From NCBI GenBank assembly GCA_012718915.1, contig JAAYBI010000006.1, positions 1 through 53,525 of the forward strand: a stretch of DNA of 53,525 nt, read 5' to 3'. Below the pieces are notes generated by a model. It searched no databases. It worked only from the letters and a program-made list of their open reading frames with translations, and was not told where the DNA came from. Position 1 is the stretch's first letter; each line of letters begins with the position of its first letter. Both the position numbers and the translations under genes were made by a program. The DNA comes from Clostridiaceae bacterium. Its GTDB lineage: Bacteria > Bacillota > Clostridia > Saccharofermentanales > Saccharofermentanaceae. Positions 8,613 through 17,992 of the stretch are shown one piece after another.

Positions 8613-9152
8613 ATGTCCAGATTAAAAGAAAAGTATGTATCTGAAATCGCACCCGCAATGCGCGAAACTTTCGGTTACAAGTCTGTGATGCAGATTCCCC
8701 GTGTCGAAAAAATCGTTCTCAACATGGGCGTCGGTGAAGTCAAAGACAATCCAAAAGCGCTTGAGAATGCGATGCGCGACATGGCAATTGTTTCCGGTCA
8801 ACGCCCGGTTGAAACCATTGCGTCAAAGTCTGTTGCTGCATTTAAGTTAAGAGAAGGCATGAAGATCGGCTGCAAGGTCACCTTGCGCGGCGAGAAAATG
8901 TATGACTTCCTCGATAAGCTTATCAGCGTATCATTACCTCGCGTTCGCGACTTCCGCGGTGTTAACGGAAACTCTTTTGACGGACATGGTAACTATGCCA
9001 TGGGAATCAAAGAGCAATTGATTTTCCCGGAAATCGATTACGATAAAGTTGACAAAATTCGTGGTATGGACATTATCATCGTCACAACGGCAAACACAGA
9101 TGAAGAAGCAAAAGAGCTTCTGACTCTTATGGGCATGCCGTTTCGTAAGTAA
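8613..9152 (+). CDS. rplE: 50S ribosomal protein L5 (uL5)
   Basis: L5, 179 residues, standard length. It shows the opening [20 protein letters not shown], the [14 protein letters not shown]-like segment and the late [19 protein letters not shown]5 binds 5S rRNA in the central protuberance and contacts the P-site tRNA. GGGGGAG precedes the ATG, and the gene is only three bases from rplX. Confidence 0.98.
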   Translation: MSRLKEKYVSEIAPAMRETFGYKSVMQIPRVEKIVLNMGVGEVKDNPKALENAMRDMAIVSGQRPVETIASKSVAAFKLREGMKIGCKVTLRGEKMYDFLDKLISVSLPRVRDFRGVNGNSFDGHGNYAMGIKEQLIFPEIDYDKVDKIRGMDIIIVTTANTDEEAKELLTLMGMPFRK

Positions 9153-9170
9153 GCAGGAGGTATAGATAGA

Positions 9171-9356
9171 ATGGCAAAAAAGTCGATGATTCTGAAGGCT
9201 CAAAGAGCACCAAAGTTTTCAACGAGGCAGCATAATCGCTGCAAGCTCTGCGGCAGACCCCATGCCTATATCCGCAAATACGGTATTTGCCGTCTTTGCT
9301 TCCGTGATTTGGCTTACAAGGGACAAATTCCCGGCGTCCGTAAGGCCAGCTGGTAA
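9171..9356 (+). CDS. rpsZ: 30S ribosomal protein S14 type Z (uS14)
   Basis: The short, zinc-binding form of S14, 61 residues. The four zinc ligands are C24-x2-C27 and C40-x2-C43, in CKLCGRP and CRLCF. It ends with the family signature [12 protein letters not shown]14 is placed late in the 30S head. Many Firmicutes also carry a zinc-free paralogue under zinc control elsewhere; none is in this window. GCAGGAGG precedes the ATG. Confidence 0.98.
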   Translation: MAKKSMILKAQRAPKFSTRQHNRCKLCGRPHAYIRKYGICRLCFRDLAYKGQIPGVRKASW

Positions 9357-9378
9357 ACGATAGCAAGGAGGAAAACGT

Positions 9379-9774
9379 ATGCAGATTACAGATGCAATTG
9401 CAGATATGCTGACAAGAATTCGTAACGCCGGTACCGCAGGTCATGCGACCGTTATGATTCCGGCTTCGAATCTCAAAAAAGCATTGGCTCAGATTCTTCT
9501 CGAAGAAGGATACATTGCTCGCTTTGAGTGTTCGGAAGACAATAAGCAAGGCATGATCAAAGTGACCTTGAAGTATGCTGCTCGTAAGAGCGTTATCAAA
9601 GGCATCAAGCGTATCTCCAAGCCCGGCTTGAGAGTATATGTTGACAAAGAAAACCTTCCGAGTGTTCTCGGCGGTTTGGGTGTCGCCATTGTTTCGACAT
9701 CAAAGGGTATTATGACAGACAAAAAGGCTCGCGCGCTCGGTGTTGGCGGCGAGGTTATGGCTTACGTCTGGTAA
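9379..9774 (+). CDS. rpsH: 30S ribosomal protein S8 (uS8)
   Basis: S8, 131 residues. It starts with [16 protein letters not shown] and ends with the conserved [11 protein letters not shown]; the late segment [13 protein letters not shown] is also typical. S8 binds the central domain of 16S rRNA, and in E. coli it represses the spc operon by binding near the rplE start; no such site was tested here. AAGGAGG precedes the ATG. Confidence 0.98.
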   Translation: MQITDAIADMLTRIRNAGTAGHATVMIPASNLKKALAQILLEEGYIARFECSEDNKQGMIKVTLKYAARKSVIKGIKRISKPGLRVYVDKENLPSVLGGLGVAIVSTSKGIMTDKKARALGVGGEVMAYVW

Positions 9775-9841
9775 AATCATTAAGAAACACTCTGAAAAGG
9801 TCGCATATGCGGCTGCAATCTAAAGAGCAGGAGGTAACAAT

Positions 9842-10384
9842 ATGTCCAGAATTGGCAGAATGCCGATCACAATCCCTGCAGGGGTTGAGATCAAACAAGA
9901 AGGAACTGCACTTACCGTAAAAGGCAAAGATGCAACCCTATCCATGAATGTGCATCCCGAAATGACAGTCAAAATTGACGGTAACACAATTACCGTTGAC
10001 AGACCGTCTGACGATAAAACGCACAGAGCACTTCACGGTCTGACACGCTCTCTGATCAATAATATGGTGGTCGGTGTATCCACAGGATTTTCGAAAAACT
10101 TGGATATCGTCGGCGTCGGTTACAGAGCAGCAAAAAATGGAAACAAACTGGTCTTGAGTCTCGGTCTTTCGCACCCGGTCGAATTGGAGGAGCCTAAGGG
10201 CATCACCATCGACGTGCCGGCAGCCAACAAAATCATCGTTAAGGGAGCCGACAAGCAACTTGTCGGTGAAATTGCGGCTAAGATCCGCTCGTTCAGACTC
10301 CCGGATGCATATAAGGGCAAGGGCATTCGTTATGAGAACGAGTTTGTAAGAATCAAAGAAGGCAAGACCGGAGCTAAAAAGTAA
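9842..10384 (+). CDS. rplF: 50S ribosomal protein L6 (uL6)
   Basis: L6, 180 residues, two repeated domains. It has the opening [17 protein letters not shown] and the late segment [20 protein letters not shown], the standard C-terminal motif. L6 lies near the sarcin-ricin loop and the factor-binding site. It follows rpsH after a 67-base gap, the longest within the spc part before secY, with GCAGGAGG just before the ATG. Confidence 0.98.
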   Translation: MSRIGRMPITIPAGVEIKQEGTALTVKGKDATLSMNVHPEMTVKIDGNTITVDRPSDDKTHRALHGLTRSLINNMVVGVSTGFSKNLDIVGVGYRAAKNGNKLVLSLGLSHPVELEEPKGITIDVPAANKIIVKGADKQLVGEIAAKIRSFRLPDAYKGKGIRYENEFVRIKEGKTGAKK

Positions 10385-10402
10385 GAGAAGGGGGACAGAT
10401 GC

Positions 10403-10771
10403 ATGATTAACAAACCTGATAAGAACGAAATCCGCAGGAGAAAGCATTTGCGCGTTCGTAAGAAAATCGCAGGCACCCCTGCTCGCCCGAGACTTTGCGT
10501 ATTCCGCAGCAACAAGCAAATGTACGCACAGATCATTGATGATACCACCGGAAACACTTTAGCAAGCGCATCCACTCTTGAAAAAGAGCTTATGGCTGAC
10601 ATTAAGTCCGGTGCAACCAAAGAGGGCGCCCAAGCCGTTGGCAAGCTCGTTGCTGAGCGTGCAATCGAAAAGGGCATCAAAGAAGTTGTTTTCGACAGAA
10701 GTGGTTATATCTATCACGGTCGCGTCGCAACACTCGCCGAGGCGGCACGTGAAGCCGGCCTTACATTCTAA
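10403..10771 (+). CDS. rplR: 50S ribosomal protein L18 (uL18)
   Basis: L18, 122 residues. It contains [20 protein letters not shown] near the start and ends with the family motif [24 protein letters not shown]18 binds 5S rRNA with L5 in the central protuberance. GGGGGA precedes the ATG. Its TAA is 18 bases from rpsE. Confidence 0.98.
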   Translation: MINKPDKNEIRRRKHLRVRKKIAGTPARPRLCVFRSNKQMYAQIIDDTTGNTLASASTLEKELMADIKSGATKEGAQAVGKLVAERAIEKGIKEVVFDRSGYIYHGRVATLAEAAREAGLTF

Positions 10772-10789
10772 TAAGGAGGAACGATTAAG

Positions 10790-11287
10790 ATGAGTTTTGA
10801 TCCAAATACAACAGAACTTAAAGAAAAAGTCATCCATATCGGCCGCGTTTCCAAGACTGTTAAGGGCGGTAGAAACTTTCGGTTTGCTGCGCTGGTCATC
10901 GTTGGCGATGAGAATGGTCATGTTGGAAAAGGCCTGGGTAAGGCAGCTGAAATCCCGGATGCGATTCGCAAGGGTATTGAAGACGCAAAGAAAAACATCG
11001 TAAGCGTGCCGATCAGCGGCTCGACCATTCCTCATGAGACGCTCGGACGTTTCGGCGCAGGTAAAGTCGTTATGAAGCCGGCTCGTGAGGGTACCGGTGT
11101 CATCGCCGGCGGCCCGGTTCGTGCTGTCTGCGAACTTGCAGGTATCCGCGATATTCGTACGAAGTCTTTGGGCACAAACAATCCGAATAATATGGTTAAT
11201 GCGACCATTGAAGGATTAAAGAACTTAAGGTCTCTTCAGGAGGTCGCGAAAACTCGCGGTAAATCCGTTGAAGAAATATTGCGATAG
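10790..11287 (+). CDS. rpsE: 30S ribosomal protein S5 (uS5)
   Basis: S5, 165 residues. The double-stranded RNA-binding segment near the N terminus is [20 protein letters not shown], with [20 protein letters not shown] after it. The C-terminal domain has the expected [13 protein letters not shown]-like segment (here [16 protein letters not shown]) and [15 protein letters not shown]5 acts in accuracy and at the mRNA entry site. AAGGAGG precedes the ATG. Confidence 0.98.
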   Translation: MSFDPNTTELKEKVIHIGRVSKTVKGGRNFRFAALVIVGDENGHVGKGLGKAAEIPDAIRKGIEDAKKNIVSVPISGSTIPHETLGRFGAGKVVMKPAREGTGVIAGGPVRAVCELAGIRDIRTKSLGTNNPNNMVNATIEGLKNLRSLQEVAKTRGKSVEEILR

Positions 11288-11299
11288 GGGGATTTCACA

Positions 11300-11479
11300 A
11301 TGGCTGATCTAAAGATTACATTGGTGAAAAGCACCAATAGCGCCAATAAAAATCACGTGGCGACGGTAAAAGCATTGGGACTGAACAAAATCGGTCACAG
11401 TGTGACTCACAAGGATAACGATGCTATTCGTGGCATGGTTCATAAAGTGGCTCACCTCGTAACGTGTGAAGAAGTTTGA
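11300..11479 (+). CDS. rpmD: 50S ribosomal protein L30 (uL30)
   Basis: A short gene of 59 codons between rpsE and rplO. The product starts [13 protein letters not shown] and contains [17 protein letters not shown], the standard L30 core, then [17 protein letters not shown]30 is a small protein at the 50S periphery; some bacteria lack it. AGGGGG lies 9 bases before the ATG and overlaps the end of rpsE closely (12-base gap). It was identified by translating the gap. Confidence 0.96.
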   Translation: MADLKITLVKSTNSANKNHVATVKALGLNKIGHSVTHKDNDAIRGMVHKVAHLVTCEEV

Positions 11480-11493
11480 CGGAGGTAACGAGC

Positions 11494-11937
11494 ATGAAAC
11501 TCAATGAAATGAATGGTATTGGCAACGCTAAGCCGTTCCGTAAGGGCAGAGGGCATTCATCCGGAAACGGTAAGACAGCCGGCCGCGGACATAAGGGTCA
11601 AAATTCTCGTTCCGGTGGCGGTGTTCGTCTCGGTTTTGAGGGTGGTCAAATGCCTTTGTACAGACGTTTGCCCAAGCGCGGATTCAATAACAAGCGTTTT
11701 GCAGAACAATATATCGAGCTCAATGTTGGTGATTTGAATAACTTTGCAGACGGCACAATTGTTGATGCAGAACTTCTCTCCAACACCGGTCTTCTTTCAA
11801 TTCCGAAGGTCAATGACGGTGTCAAGATTCTCGGAGACGGTGAATTGACAAAGAAGTTGACCGTTAAGGCAGTCGCTTTTACGGCATCTGCCAAGGAAAA
11901 GATCGAAAAGGCTGGTGGGTCGGCTCTGGAGGTATGA
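11494..11937 (+). CDS. rplO: 50S ribosomal protein L15 (uL15)
   Basis: L15, 147 residues. The glycine-rich N-terminal extension is typical ([20 protein letters not shown]), followed by [18 protein letters not shown], the segment that threads into 23S rRNA. I chose the ATG at 11494 because GGAGG sits 9 bases upstream and the product then starts [12 protein letters not shown]. Its stop is one base from the secY start, so translation of secY is probably coupled. Confidence 0.97.
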   Translation: MKLNEMNGIGNAKPFRKGRGHSSGNGKTAGRGHKGQNSRSGGGVRLGFEGGQMPLYRRLPKRGFNNKRFAEQYIELNVGDLNNFADGTIVDAELLSNTGLLSIPKVNDGVKILGDGELTKKLTVKAVAFTASAKEKIEKAGGSALEV

Positions 11938-11938
11938 C

Positions 11939-13252
11939 ATGAAGGGTTTGTTTAACACCATGTTTAACGCTTGGCGTGTGCCGGAGTTGCGCAAGAAGTT
12001 ACTTTTTACGCTCTTTATCTTGGCGTTATATATGATCGGCGGATTGATTCCTACACCGGGTATGGATGCTGAAAAATTTCATGAACTCGTTAAAGGCTGG
12101 GGTCAGATCGGTAGTTTGATGGATATCATATCTGCCGGAGGTCTTTATTCTGCAACGATTTTTGCCATGGGTATCACGCCTTACATCAACTCTTCGATTA
12201 TTATGCAATTGTTGACGGTTGCGATTCCTGCTCTTGAGCGTTTGCAAAAGGAAGGCGAGACCGGACGCAAGAAAATTCAGCAGATTGTTAGAGTTGTTAC
12301 GGTTGTATTGGCCTTAACGCAAGCTTCGGTTTTCACATATGCGACTCGTTCTGCAATGACAGGATATATCGCGAAGCCGGTTAATGCAGTACTGATTATA
12401 ATGACGTTTACAGCCGGTACGGCATTCATTATGTGGCTTGGAGAGAGAATTAACGACAAAGGTATCGGAAATGGTATTTCACTTCTCATCTTTGCCGGTA
12501 TCGTGACTCGTATTCCCACGATGGCAGAGAGCCTGTATAAGTATGCGCTGGAAATTTCCGGAAAAATATCGAACGCGGCTTTGGGCTTTGCTGCCGGACT
12601 GGCAGTATTTTCGATTGTCACCATGATTTCCGTTGCGATTATCGTATTTGTCGTGTTCGTCCAAAACGCAGAGCGCCGATTGCCTGTTCAGTATTCCAAG
12701 CGCGTCGTCGGCCGCAAAGTATATGGTGGACAAAGCAGTCACATTCCTCTTAAGGTTAATCAATCCGGTGTTATGCCGGTTATCTTCTCGATGTCAATGA
12801 TTGCTTTACCGTCAACAATCATTACAATGTTCTTTTCGGATAGCAATAATATCATTGTCAAATGGTTCCGTGATTTTGATTCCAGTCCGGTGTATTATGT
12901 CGTCAATTTCCTGCTGATCATCGGATTCACGTTCTTCTACTCTGCAATCCAGTTCAACCCAATCGAGATTTCGAACAACTTGCAGAAGAACGGCGGGTTT
13001 ATTCCGGGTGTCAGACCGGGAAGACCTACTTCAGACTTCATAGCTAAGACAGCATTCAGGCTGAATTGGGCGGATGGTTTATTCTTGGCGATGGTCGTAT
13101 TGGTTCCGACTTTGATGGGTAAACTGACATCGCTTCAGAATGTTTGGTTTGCAGGTACCTCGGTACTCATTTTGACCGGCGTTGCCAATGACTTAGTCAA
13201 GCAAGTAGAGTCGCAAATGGTCACTCACCATTACAAAGGCTTCCTTGACTGA
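11939..13252 (+). CDS. secY: protein translocase channel subunit SecY
   Basis: SecY, 437 residues, forms the membrane pore through which proteins are exported, with SecE and SecG and driven by SecA. Hydrophobic segments fit the ten-helix topology. Typical motifs are GLIPTPGMDAEKF in the first periplasmic loop, FAMGITPYINSSIIMQLL, a basic loop with PVQYSKRVVGRKVYGGQ, and NLQKNGGFIPGVRPGRPT. I chose the ATG at 11939, one base after rplO, with GGAGG inside rplO. After secY comes a 163-base gap before adk that contains a strong hairpin. Confidence 0.98.
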   Translation: MKGLFNTMFNAWRVPELRKKLLFTLFILALYMIGGLIPTPGMDAEKFHELVKGWGQIGSLMDIISAGGLYSATIFAMGITPYINSSIIMQLLTVAIPALERLQKEGETGRKKIQQIVRVVTVVLALTQASVFTYATRSAMTGYIAKPVNAVLIIMTFTAGTAFIMWLGERINDKGIGNGISLLIFAGIVTRIPTMAESLYKYALEISGKISNAALGFAAGLAVFSIVTMISVAIIVFVVFVQNAERRLPVQYSKRVVGRKVYGGQSSHIPLKVNQSGVMPVIFSMSMIALPSTIITMFFSDSNNIIVKWFRDFDSSPVYYVVNFLLIIGFTFFYSAIQFNPIEISNNLQKNGGFIPGVRPGRPTSDFIAKTAFRLNWADGLFLAMVVLVPTLMGKLTSLQNVWFAGTSVLILTGVANDLVKQVESQMVTHHYKGFLD

Positions 13253-13322
13253 TGCTAAGCGCATTCTTCAAGAGGTTGAAACATTGCAAGACACTTAAGT
13301 GATCTTTCAGCACGCTCGTGAT

Positions 13323-13350
13323 TCTGCGACAGACGATTCTGTCTCGCAGA
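13323..13350 (+). other. hairpin in the secY-adk gap
   Basis: TCTGCGA and CAGA (13323-13333) pair with TCTG and TCGCAGA (13338-13350) around the loop CGAT, with a two-base bulge. No T run follows, so it is not a classical terminator. It may be a processing or stability element between the r-protein part and adk-map. The remainder of the gap holds nothing else I can assign. Confidence 0.4.
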
Positions 13351-13415
13351 GCGCGGCGTGTCTTTGCATTCATAATCGGTTGATTCGGTACCGGTATTGT
13401 GAAAGGAGCATAGAG

Positions 13416-14075
13416 ATGAACTTTATTTTGTTGGGTGCGCCGGGTTCGGGCAAAGGAACAGTTGCTGAAGCCCTGAATAAATCATTCGGATTGACTCACA
13501 TTTCAACCGGAGATCTCTTTCGTATGAATATCGGAAACTGTACGGAGTTAGGTCAAAAAGCAAAAGCTTTCATAGATAAGGGAGATCTTGTTCCGGACGA
13601 TATCACGGTCGCAATGGTCAAGGGCCGGTTGAGTGATAAAGATTGTTTATCCGGTTTTATGCTCGACGGCTTTCCGCGAACTATACCGCAAGCTGAGGCG
13701 CTTGAGACAATGCTTCAGTTGACCGGACAGAAGATAGATGCCGTAATCAATCTTCAGGTTTCTGATGCGGTGATTATTCGTCGCATATCAGACAGAAGAG
13801 TGTGTAAAGAATGTGGCGCAACATATTCAATATCATTCAATCCGCCTCTCAAAGAAGATCACTGCGACGTTTGTGACGGTCTCATCGTCCAGCGTGCGGA
13901 TGATATGCCTGATACGGTGCTGACTCGATTGGCGACATATGCTCGCAAGACAAAGCCCCTCGTTGATTATTACGCCGGAAAAGGTATACTTATGACCGTC
14001 GACAATGAGATGGGTATTGGTTTTGCAATGCGTCAGATTCAAGATGAGCTGAAAAGCAAAAATATAATCAACTAG
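13416..14075 (+). CDS. adk: adenylate kinase, zinc-containing
   Basis: Converts ATP and AMP to two ADP in the cytoplasm. 219 residues. The P-loop GAPGSGKGT is at 7-15. The AMP-binding segment STGDLFR is at about 30-36 and DGFPRT at about 84-89. The LID has four cysteines, C130, C133, C150 and C153, the structural zinc site common in Gram-positive adenylate kinases. I chose the ATG at 13416 with AAAGGAG upstream; the longer frame upstream has no family match. Standard position between secY and map. Confidence 0.98.
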   Translation: MNFILLGAPGSGKGTVAEALNKSFGLTHISTGDLFRMNIGNCTELGQKAKAFIDKGDLVPDDITVAMVKGRLSDKDCLSGFMLDGFPRTIPQAEALETMLQLTGQKIDAVINLQVSDAVIIRRISDRRVCKECGATYSISFNPPLKEDHCDVCDGLIVQRADDMPDTVLTRLATYARKTKPLVDYYAGKGILMTVDNEMGIGFAMRQIQDELKSKNIIN

Positions 14076-14097
14076 CTATTCCCTTGGAGGAGATTAA

Positions 14098-14856
14098 ATG
14101 GTTCGACTGAAGTCATCGAAGCAAATCGAAAAAATGAAAGATGCCGGCAAAATTGTCGCAGCTGTATTTGTTGCCATGAGAGAAGCTATTCGCCCCGGCA
14201 TCAGTACTTGGGATCTGGATCAGATTGCCTATCGGATTATCACAGAGCACGGAGCGGTACCTTCGTTTCTGAATTACGGCACGCCTCCTTTTCCCGCATC
14301 GATTTGTGCGTCGGTGAATGACCATGTGGTCCACGGAATTCCGAAGAAAGACGCCATACTCAATGAAGGGGATATCGTCAGTGTTGACGTAGGTGCAAAG
14401 CTTCAGGGTTTTCACGCTGACGCAGCGAGAACGTTCTTGGTCGGCGAGGTATCCGAAGACGTTAAGGCCTTAGTGCGAACGACCGAGGAGTGTTTCTGGA
14501 AGGGGTTTGAAAAGGCGGTTCCGGGTAATCGTATCGGTGACATATCCTCAGCAATTCAAAAGCATGCGGAGTCCTTCGGGTATGGTGTGGTCCGGGAACT
14601 TGTCGGACACGGTATCGGAGAAGATCTTCATGAAGAGCCGGATGTTCCGAATTACGGATCTGCCGGAAGGGGAATGAGAATACAACCGGGCATGGTACTT
14701 GCTGTGGAACCGATGATAAACTTGGGCACAGCTTCAGTAGTTATGCTGCAAGACAGATGGACCATAGCGACCGCTGACGGGCGATGCTCTGCTCATTATG
14801 AGAATACGTTTGCAATTACCGAAGACGGGCCAATCATTACGACACTTGAGAGCTGA
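14098..14856 (+). CDS. map: methionine aminopeptidase type I
   Basis: Removes the initiator methionine from nascent proteins. 252 residues, the compact type Ia form without an N-terminal extension. All five metal ligands are visible: D97, D108, H171, E204 and E235, with the substrate-contact H79 in HVVHGIP. The motifs GHGIGEDLHEEP and LAVEPMIN are intact. TTGGAGG precedes the ATG. The gene follows adk by 22 bases and precedes infA, the usual spc-alpha junction; no KOW-type gene lies between map and infA. Confidence 0.98.
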   Translation: MVRLKSSKQIEKMKDAGKIVAAVFVAMREAIRPGISTWDLDQIAYRIITEHGAVPSFLNYGTPPFPASICASVNDHVVHGIPKKDAILNEGDIVSVDVGAKLQGFHADAARTFLVGEVSEDVKALVRTTEECFWKGFEKAVPGNRIGDISSAIQKHAESFGYGVVRELVGHGIGEDLHEEPDVPNYGSAGRGMRIQPGMVLAVEPMINLGTASVVMLQDRWTIATADGRCSAHYENTFAITEDGPIITTLES

Positions 14857-14912
14857 TCATTTCCGTATCATGCATATTATATCGGACTCAAAATCGAGAA
14901 GGAGAACACTAA

Positions 14913-15131
14913 ATGTCAAAAGAAGATGTAATTGAAGTCGAAGGTATCGTTGAAGACGCACTTCCGAATGCGAAATTCCGAGTGAAGTTGGAAAATGGTC
15001 ATCTTGTTATGGCGCACATTTCCGGAAAGCTGCGTCAGCACTATATCAAGATTCTTCCCGGGGATCGTGTGACGCTTGAATTGTCGCCATATGATTTATC
15101 TCGCGGACGTATCACCTGGCGCGCAAAATAA
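14913..15131 (+). CDS. infA: translation initiation factor IF-1
   Basis: IF-1, 72 residues, a single OB fold that covers the 30S A site during initiation. The sequence matches the family throughout: [40 protein letters not shown] and [20 protein letters not shown] lies upstream of the ATG. A probable internal promoter and hairpin lie between infA and rpmJ. Confidence 0.98.
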   Translation: MSKEDVIEVEGIVEDALPNAKFRVKLENGHLVMAHISGKLRQHYIKILPGDRVTLELSPYDLSRGRITWRAK

Positions 15132-15165
15132 AGCGTATTACGGGTTAAATATTTTCTGAAAGCCC

Positions 15166-15193
15166 TTGCAATCATGCAGGTTTTTGGTATTAT
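15166..15193 (+). promoter_or_regulatory. internal promoter before rpmJ-rpsM
   Basis: TTGCAA (15166-15171) and TATTAT (15188-15193) are spaced by 16 bases, a good match to a housekeeping promoter. It would drive rpmJ, rpsMKD, rpoA and rplQ apart from the S10/spc genes. Transcription would start near 15200, right at the foot of the next hairpin. Confidence 0.55.
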
Positions 15194-15203
15194 ATTATAG
15201 CGT

Positions 15204-15226
15204 GCGCCTAATAGGCGCTAGTTTTT
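15204..15226 (+). terminator. hairpin plus T run between infA and rpmJ (terminator or attenuator)
   Basis: GCGCC, the loop TAATA and GGCGC form a perfect 5-bp stem, followed by TAG and TTTTT at 15222-15226. It could partly end transcripts arriving from infA. Because it begins within a few bases of the predicted start point, it would also cap the 5' end of the rpmJ transcript. Which role applies is open; the stem is short for a strong terminator. Confidence 0.45.
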
Positions 15227-15263
15227 CTGTTATTAACACAGATATATCAGGGAGGATTAAGCG

Positions 15264-15377
15264 ATGAAAGTCAGACCGTCGGTCAAGCCCATGTGCGAAA
15301 AATGTAAGGTTATTCGCCGCAGAGGCAATGTAATGGTTATTTGCTCCGACCCCAAGCATAAGCAAAAGCAGGGTTAA
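15264..15377 (+). CDS. rpmJ: 50S ribosomal protein L36 (bL36), zinc form
   Basis: L36, 37 residues, the smallest ribosomal protein. It reads [20 protein letters not shown] and carries the zinc ligands C11, C14, C27 and H32. GGGAGG lies 10 bases before the ATG. It was found by translating the gap between infA and rpsM and sits in its standard place. Zinc-free L36 paralogues exist in other genomes; none is seen here. Confidence 0.97.
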   Translation: MKVRPSVKPMCEKCKVIRRRGNVMVICSDPKHKQKQG

Positions 15378-15533
15378 TTTCGGCTCTGCATTTGCATTAG
15401 CTTATTTTTTGGATATTACATGCACTTGTGAAGGCGGCTGCTTTCGTTAATGTCGAGAGTTCTTCGCACCGCGTGTTATATATATTCAGTACAGATCAAT
15501 AACAAATTATCACTCATTCACGGAGGTGCAAAA

Positions 15534-15902
15534 ATGGCACGTATTGCCGGTGTGGATTTGCCTAACGATAAGCGGGTAGAGATTGCCCTGACTTACATTT
15601 ACGGCATCGGAAAGAATTCTTCCGAGCGCATTTTGCGCGACACTTCAATTGATCCGGATACCCGCGTTAAAGACCTTTCAGAGGACGATGTCGCGAAGAT
15701 TCGTGATCAAATCGAAAACAATTATAACGTTGAGGGTGATCTCAGAAGAGAGATTTCACTGAACATCAAGAGACTCACAGAGATCGGCTGCTTCCGCGGT
15801 CGTCGTCACAGAATGGGCCTTCCTGTTCGCGGCCAGCGTACAAAGACCAATGCACGTACCCGCAAGGGACCGAAGCGTACCATGGCTGGTAAGAAGAAGT
15901 AA
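15534..15902 (+). CDS. rpsM: 30S ribosomal protein S13 (uS13)
   Basis: S13, 122 residues. It starts [20 protein letters not shown] with the [11 protein letters not shown] segment and ends with the basic tail [18 protein letters not shown], which contacts the P-site tRNA. I chose the ATG at 15534 with CGGAGG 9 bases upstream; the in-frame region before it shows no family similarity. S13 sits with S19 in the 30S head. Confidence 0.98.
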   Translation: MARIAGVDLPNDKRVEIALTYIYGIGKNSSERILRDTSIDPDTRVKDLSEDDVAKIRDQIENNYNVEGDLRREISLNIKRLTEIGCFRGRRHRMGLPVRGQRTKTNARTRKGPKRTMAGKKK

Positions 15903-15913
15903 GGAGGGGCATC

Positions 15914-16315
15914 ATGGCAAAAGTCACTAAAAAGACGGTCGGACGGCCGAAGAAAAGAGAGCGCAAGAACATTGATCGTGGTCATGCGCACATTCATTCT
16001 ACGTTCAATAATACTATCGTAACGATTACCGACCCTCAGGGCAATGCTATTTCGTGGGCATCCGCCGGCGAAATGGGCATGAAAGGCTCCCGTAAGGGAA
16101 CGCCGTTCGCAGCACAGATGGCTGCTGAAGACGCCGGTAAGAAGGCTGTTGATCATGGCATGCGTACTGTTGAGGTCTTCGTTAAGGGACCCGGAGCAGG
16201 TCGTGAGTCGGCCATTCGTGCGTTGCAAACTGCAGGACTGGACGTCACCATGATCAAAGACGTGACCCCTGTTCCTCACAATGGTTGCAGACCGCCTAAG
16301 AGAAGAAGAGTCTGA
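15914..16315 (+). CDS. rpsK: 30S ribosomal protein S11 (uS11)
   Basis: S11, 133 residues, part of the 30S platform near the E-site mRNA. The family segments are [38 protein letters not shown] and the C-terminal [26 protein letters not shown] precedes the ATG, 11 bases after rpsM. The N-terminal tail is lysine-rich as in other Firmicutes. Confidence 0.98.
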   Translation: MAKVTKKTVGRPKKRERKNIDRGHAHIHSTFNNTIVTITDPQGNAISWASAGEMGMKGSRKGTPFAAQMAAEDAGKKAVDHGMRTVEVFVKGPGAGRESAIRALQTAGLDVTMIKDVTPVPHNGCRPPKRRRV

Positions 16316-16332
16316 TTACGGAGGTATAAGAA

Positions 16333-16950
16333 ATGGCTAGATATACAGATGCATCCTGCCGCCTGTGCCGTAGAGAGGGCGATAAGCTTTTTCTCAAAGG
16401 TGAGCGATGCTATACAAACAAGTGTGCTCTATCCCGCAGACAGACTGTCCCGGGCCAGCACGGACAAGGCAGAAGAAAGATTTCGGAATACGGACTGCAG
16501 CTCCGCGAGAAGCAGAAAGCAAAGCGCTTTTATGGTGTTCTTGAGTCGCAGTTCAGATTGACTTTTGATCGTGCGGCCCGCATGGATGGCAAGGCTGGTG
16601 AAAACCTCCTGATTCTCCTCGAGACCCGTATGGATAATGTCATCTACCGATTAGGGTTGGGTTCTTCCAGAGCACAAGCTCGTCAAATGGTTACACACGG
16701 ACATTTCCTCGTAAATGGCAAAAAGATCGATATTCCTTCGGTTTGCCTTAAAGCAGGCGATGTCATCACAGTTCGGGCATCTTCGCGCAAATCTCCTCAA
16801 TTCGAGTCAAAGGCTTCGGCTCGTCCGGTTCCGGCTTGGCTCAGCTTTGACGAAGAGACGATGACCGGCAAGGTGGTTCAGATTCCGAGTCGTGAGGATG
16901 TTGATCTTGAGGTCAAGGAGACGTTGATCGTCGAGCTTTACTCGAAGTAA
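16333..16950 (+). CDS. rpsD: 30S ribosomal protein S4 (uS4), zinc form
   Basis: S4, 205 residues, a primary 16S rRNA binder and early assembly protein. The N-terminal cysteines C9, C12, C26 and C31 form the zinc-binding version of the family. The S4 RNA-binding domain follows at about residues 92-155 ([20 protein letters not shown]). In E. coli S4 represses the alpha operon; no leader pseudoknot was recognised here. It lies within the operon between rpsK and rpoA, as usual. Confidence 0.98.
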   Translation: MARYTDASCRLCRREGDKLFLKGERCYTNKCALSRRQTVPGQHGQGRRKISEYGLQLREKQKAKRFYGVLESQFRLTFDRAARMDGKAGENLLILLETRMDNVIYRLGLGSSRAQARQMVTHGHFLVNGKKIDIPSVCLKAGDVITVRASSRKSPQFESKASARPVPAWLSFDEETMTGKVVQIPSREDVDLEVKETLIVELYSK

Positions 16951-16996
16951 TTCGCCGTGACCTAGTACGTCAGCTACGCAAGGAGGAAATAATCAA

Positions 16997-17950
16997 ATGA
17001 TGGATATCATGAAACCGGTCATAGAGTGTGTAGAAACGAATGAAAAGGATGCCTACGGTAAGTTTGTCATTGCTCCGCTTGAGCGTGGATATGGCACGAC
17101 TTTAGGAAATTCATTGCGCCGCGTGTTGTTATCGTCTTTGACGGGAGCTGCGGTGACCGCCATCCGAGTCGAGGGCGTGTATCATGAGTTCTCTACTATT
17201 CCCGGCGTTGTTGAGGATATGACTGAGATCATCCTCAACGTTAAAGGCATTCGTGCCAAGTTGCATTGCGACACGCCAAAAACCGTCTATGTCAGCACGG
17301 ACGAGGGTCGCACCGGTGTTATCACTGCCGGCGATATCGTTCATGACGAAGAGGTGGAGATCAAAAATCCGAATCACGTTATTGCTACACTTAATGGCTC
17401 AGGTCGTCTTTTCATGGAATTGACCATCAGTCAAGGACGCGGATATTCAACCGCTGAGCAGAACAAGCCTGCTACCCAGACCATTGGTGTGATTGCGGTC
17501 GACTCGATTTTCACTCCTGTTCGCAAGGCGAAGTATTCGGTTGAGAATACGCGTGTAGGTGAGCGCACTGACTTTGATAGTTTGACTCTTGAGGTATGGA
17601 CAGACGGCACGATTTTGCCGGAAGAGTCTTTATCCTCTGCAGCGTCAATATTGTGTGAACATTTGGGCTTGTTTGTTGCCTTGACGGGTCAGAGCAGTTC
17701 TCTGAATTTCAGAGATGCGGATGAAGATCCAAACAAGAATACCAAGCACGATATTGCAATCGAAGATTTGGAGTTCTCGGTTCGTACATTCAATTGTCTC
17801 AAGAGAGCCGGCATCAACACCATCGGTGATTTGGTTGCACGTTCGGAAGATGACATGATGAAGGTTAGAAACTTAGGCAAGAAATCTTTGGAAGAAGTTA
17901 TTTTAAAGCTCGAGGAAATGGAGCTGTCTCTGGCAACCAGCGAAGAGTGA
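16997..17950 (+). CDS. rpoA: DNA-directed RNA polymerase subunit alpha
   Basis: Alpha, 317 residues, nucleates RNA polymerase assembly. The N-terminal domain has the expected YGTTLGNSLRRVLLSSLTGAA dimerisation segment and HEFSTIPGVVEDMTEIILN. The C-terminal domain, from about residue 250, has NCLKRAGINTIGDLV and VRNLGKKSLEEV, the helix-hairpin-helix part that contacts UP elements and activators. AAGGAGG precedes ATGATG; the first ATG is taken as the start. Confidence 0.99.
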   Translation: MMDIMKPVIECVETNEKDAYGKFVIAPLERGYGTTLGNSLRRVLLSSLTGAAVTAIRVEGVYHEFSTIPGVVEDMTEIILNVKGIRAKLHCDTPKTVYVSTDEGRTGVITAGDIVHDEEVEIKNPNHVIATLNGSGRLFMELTISQGRGYSTAEQNKPATQTIGVIAVDSIFTPVRKAKYSVENTRVGERTDFDSLTLEVWTDGTILPEESLSSAASILCEHLGLFVALTGQSSSLNFRDADEDPNKNTKHDIAIEDLEFSVRTFNCLKRAGINTIGDLVARSEDDMMKVRNLGKKSLEEVILKLEEMELSLATSEE

Positions 17951-17992
17951 TTCGTTTGTTGCAATATCTTGAACACATAGGAGGTTAAACCA

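Noticed and set aside
13299-13415. Upstream extension of adk to 258 residues
   Set aside because: Family match and ribosome binding site both place the start at 13416.
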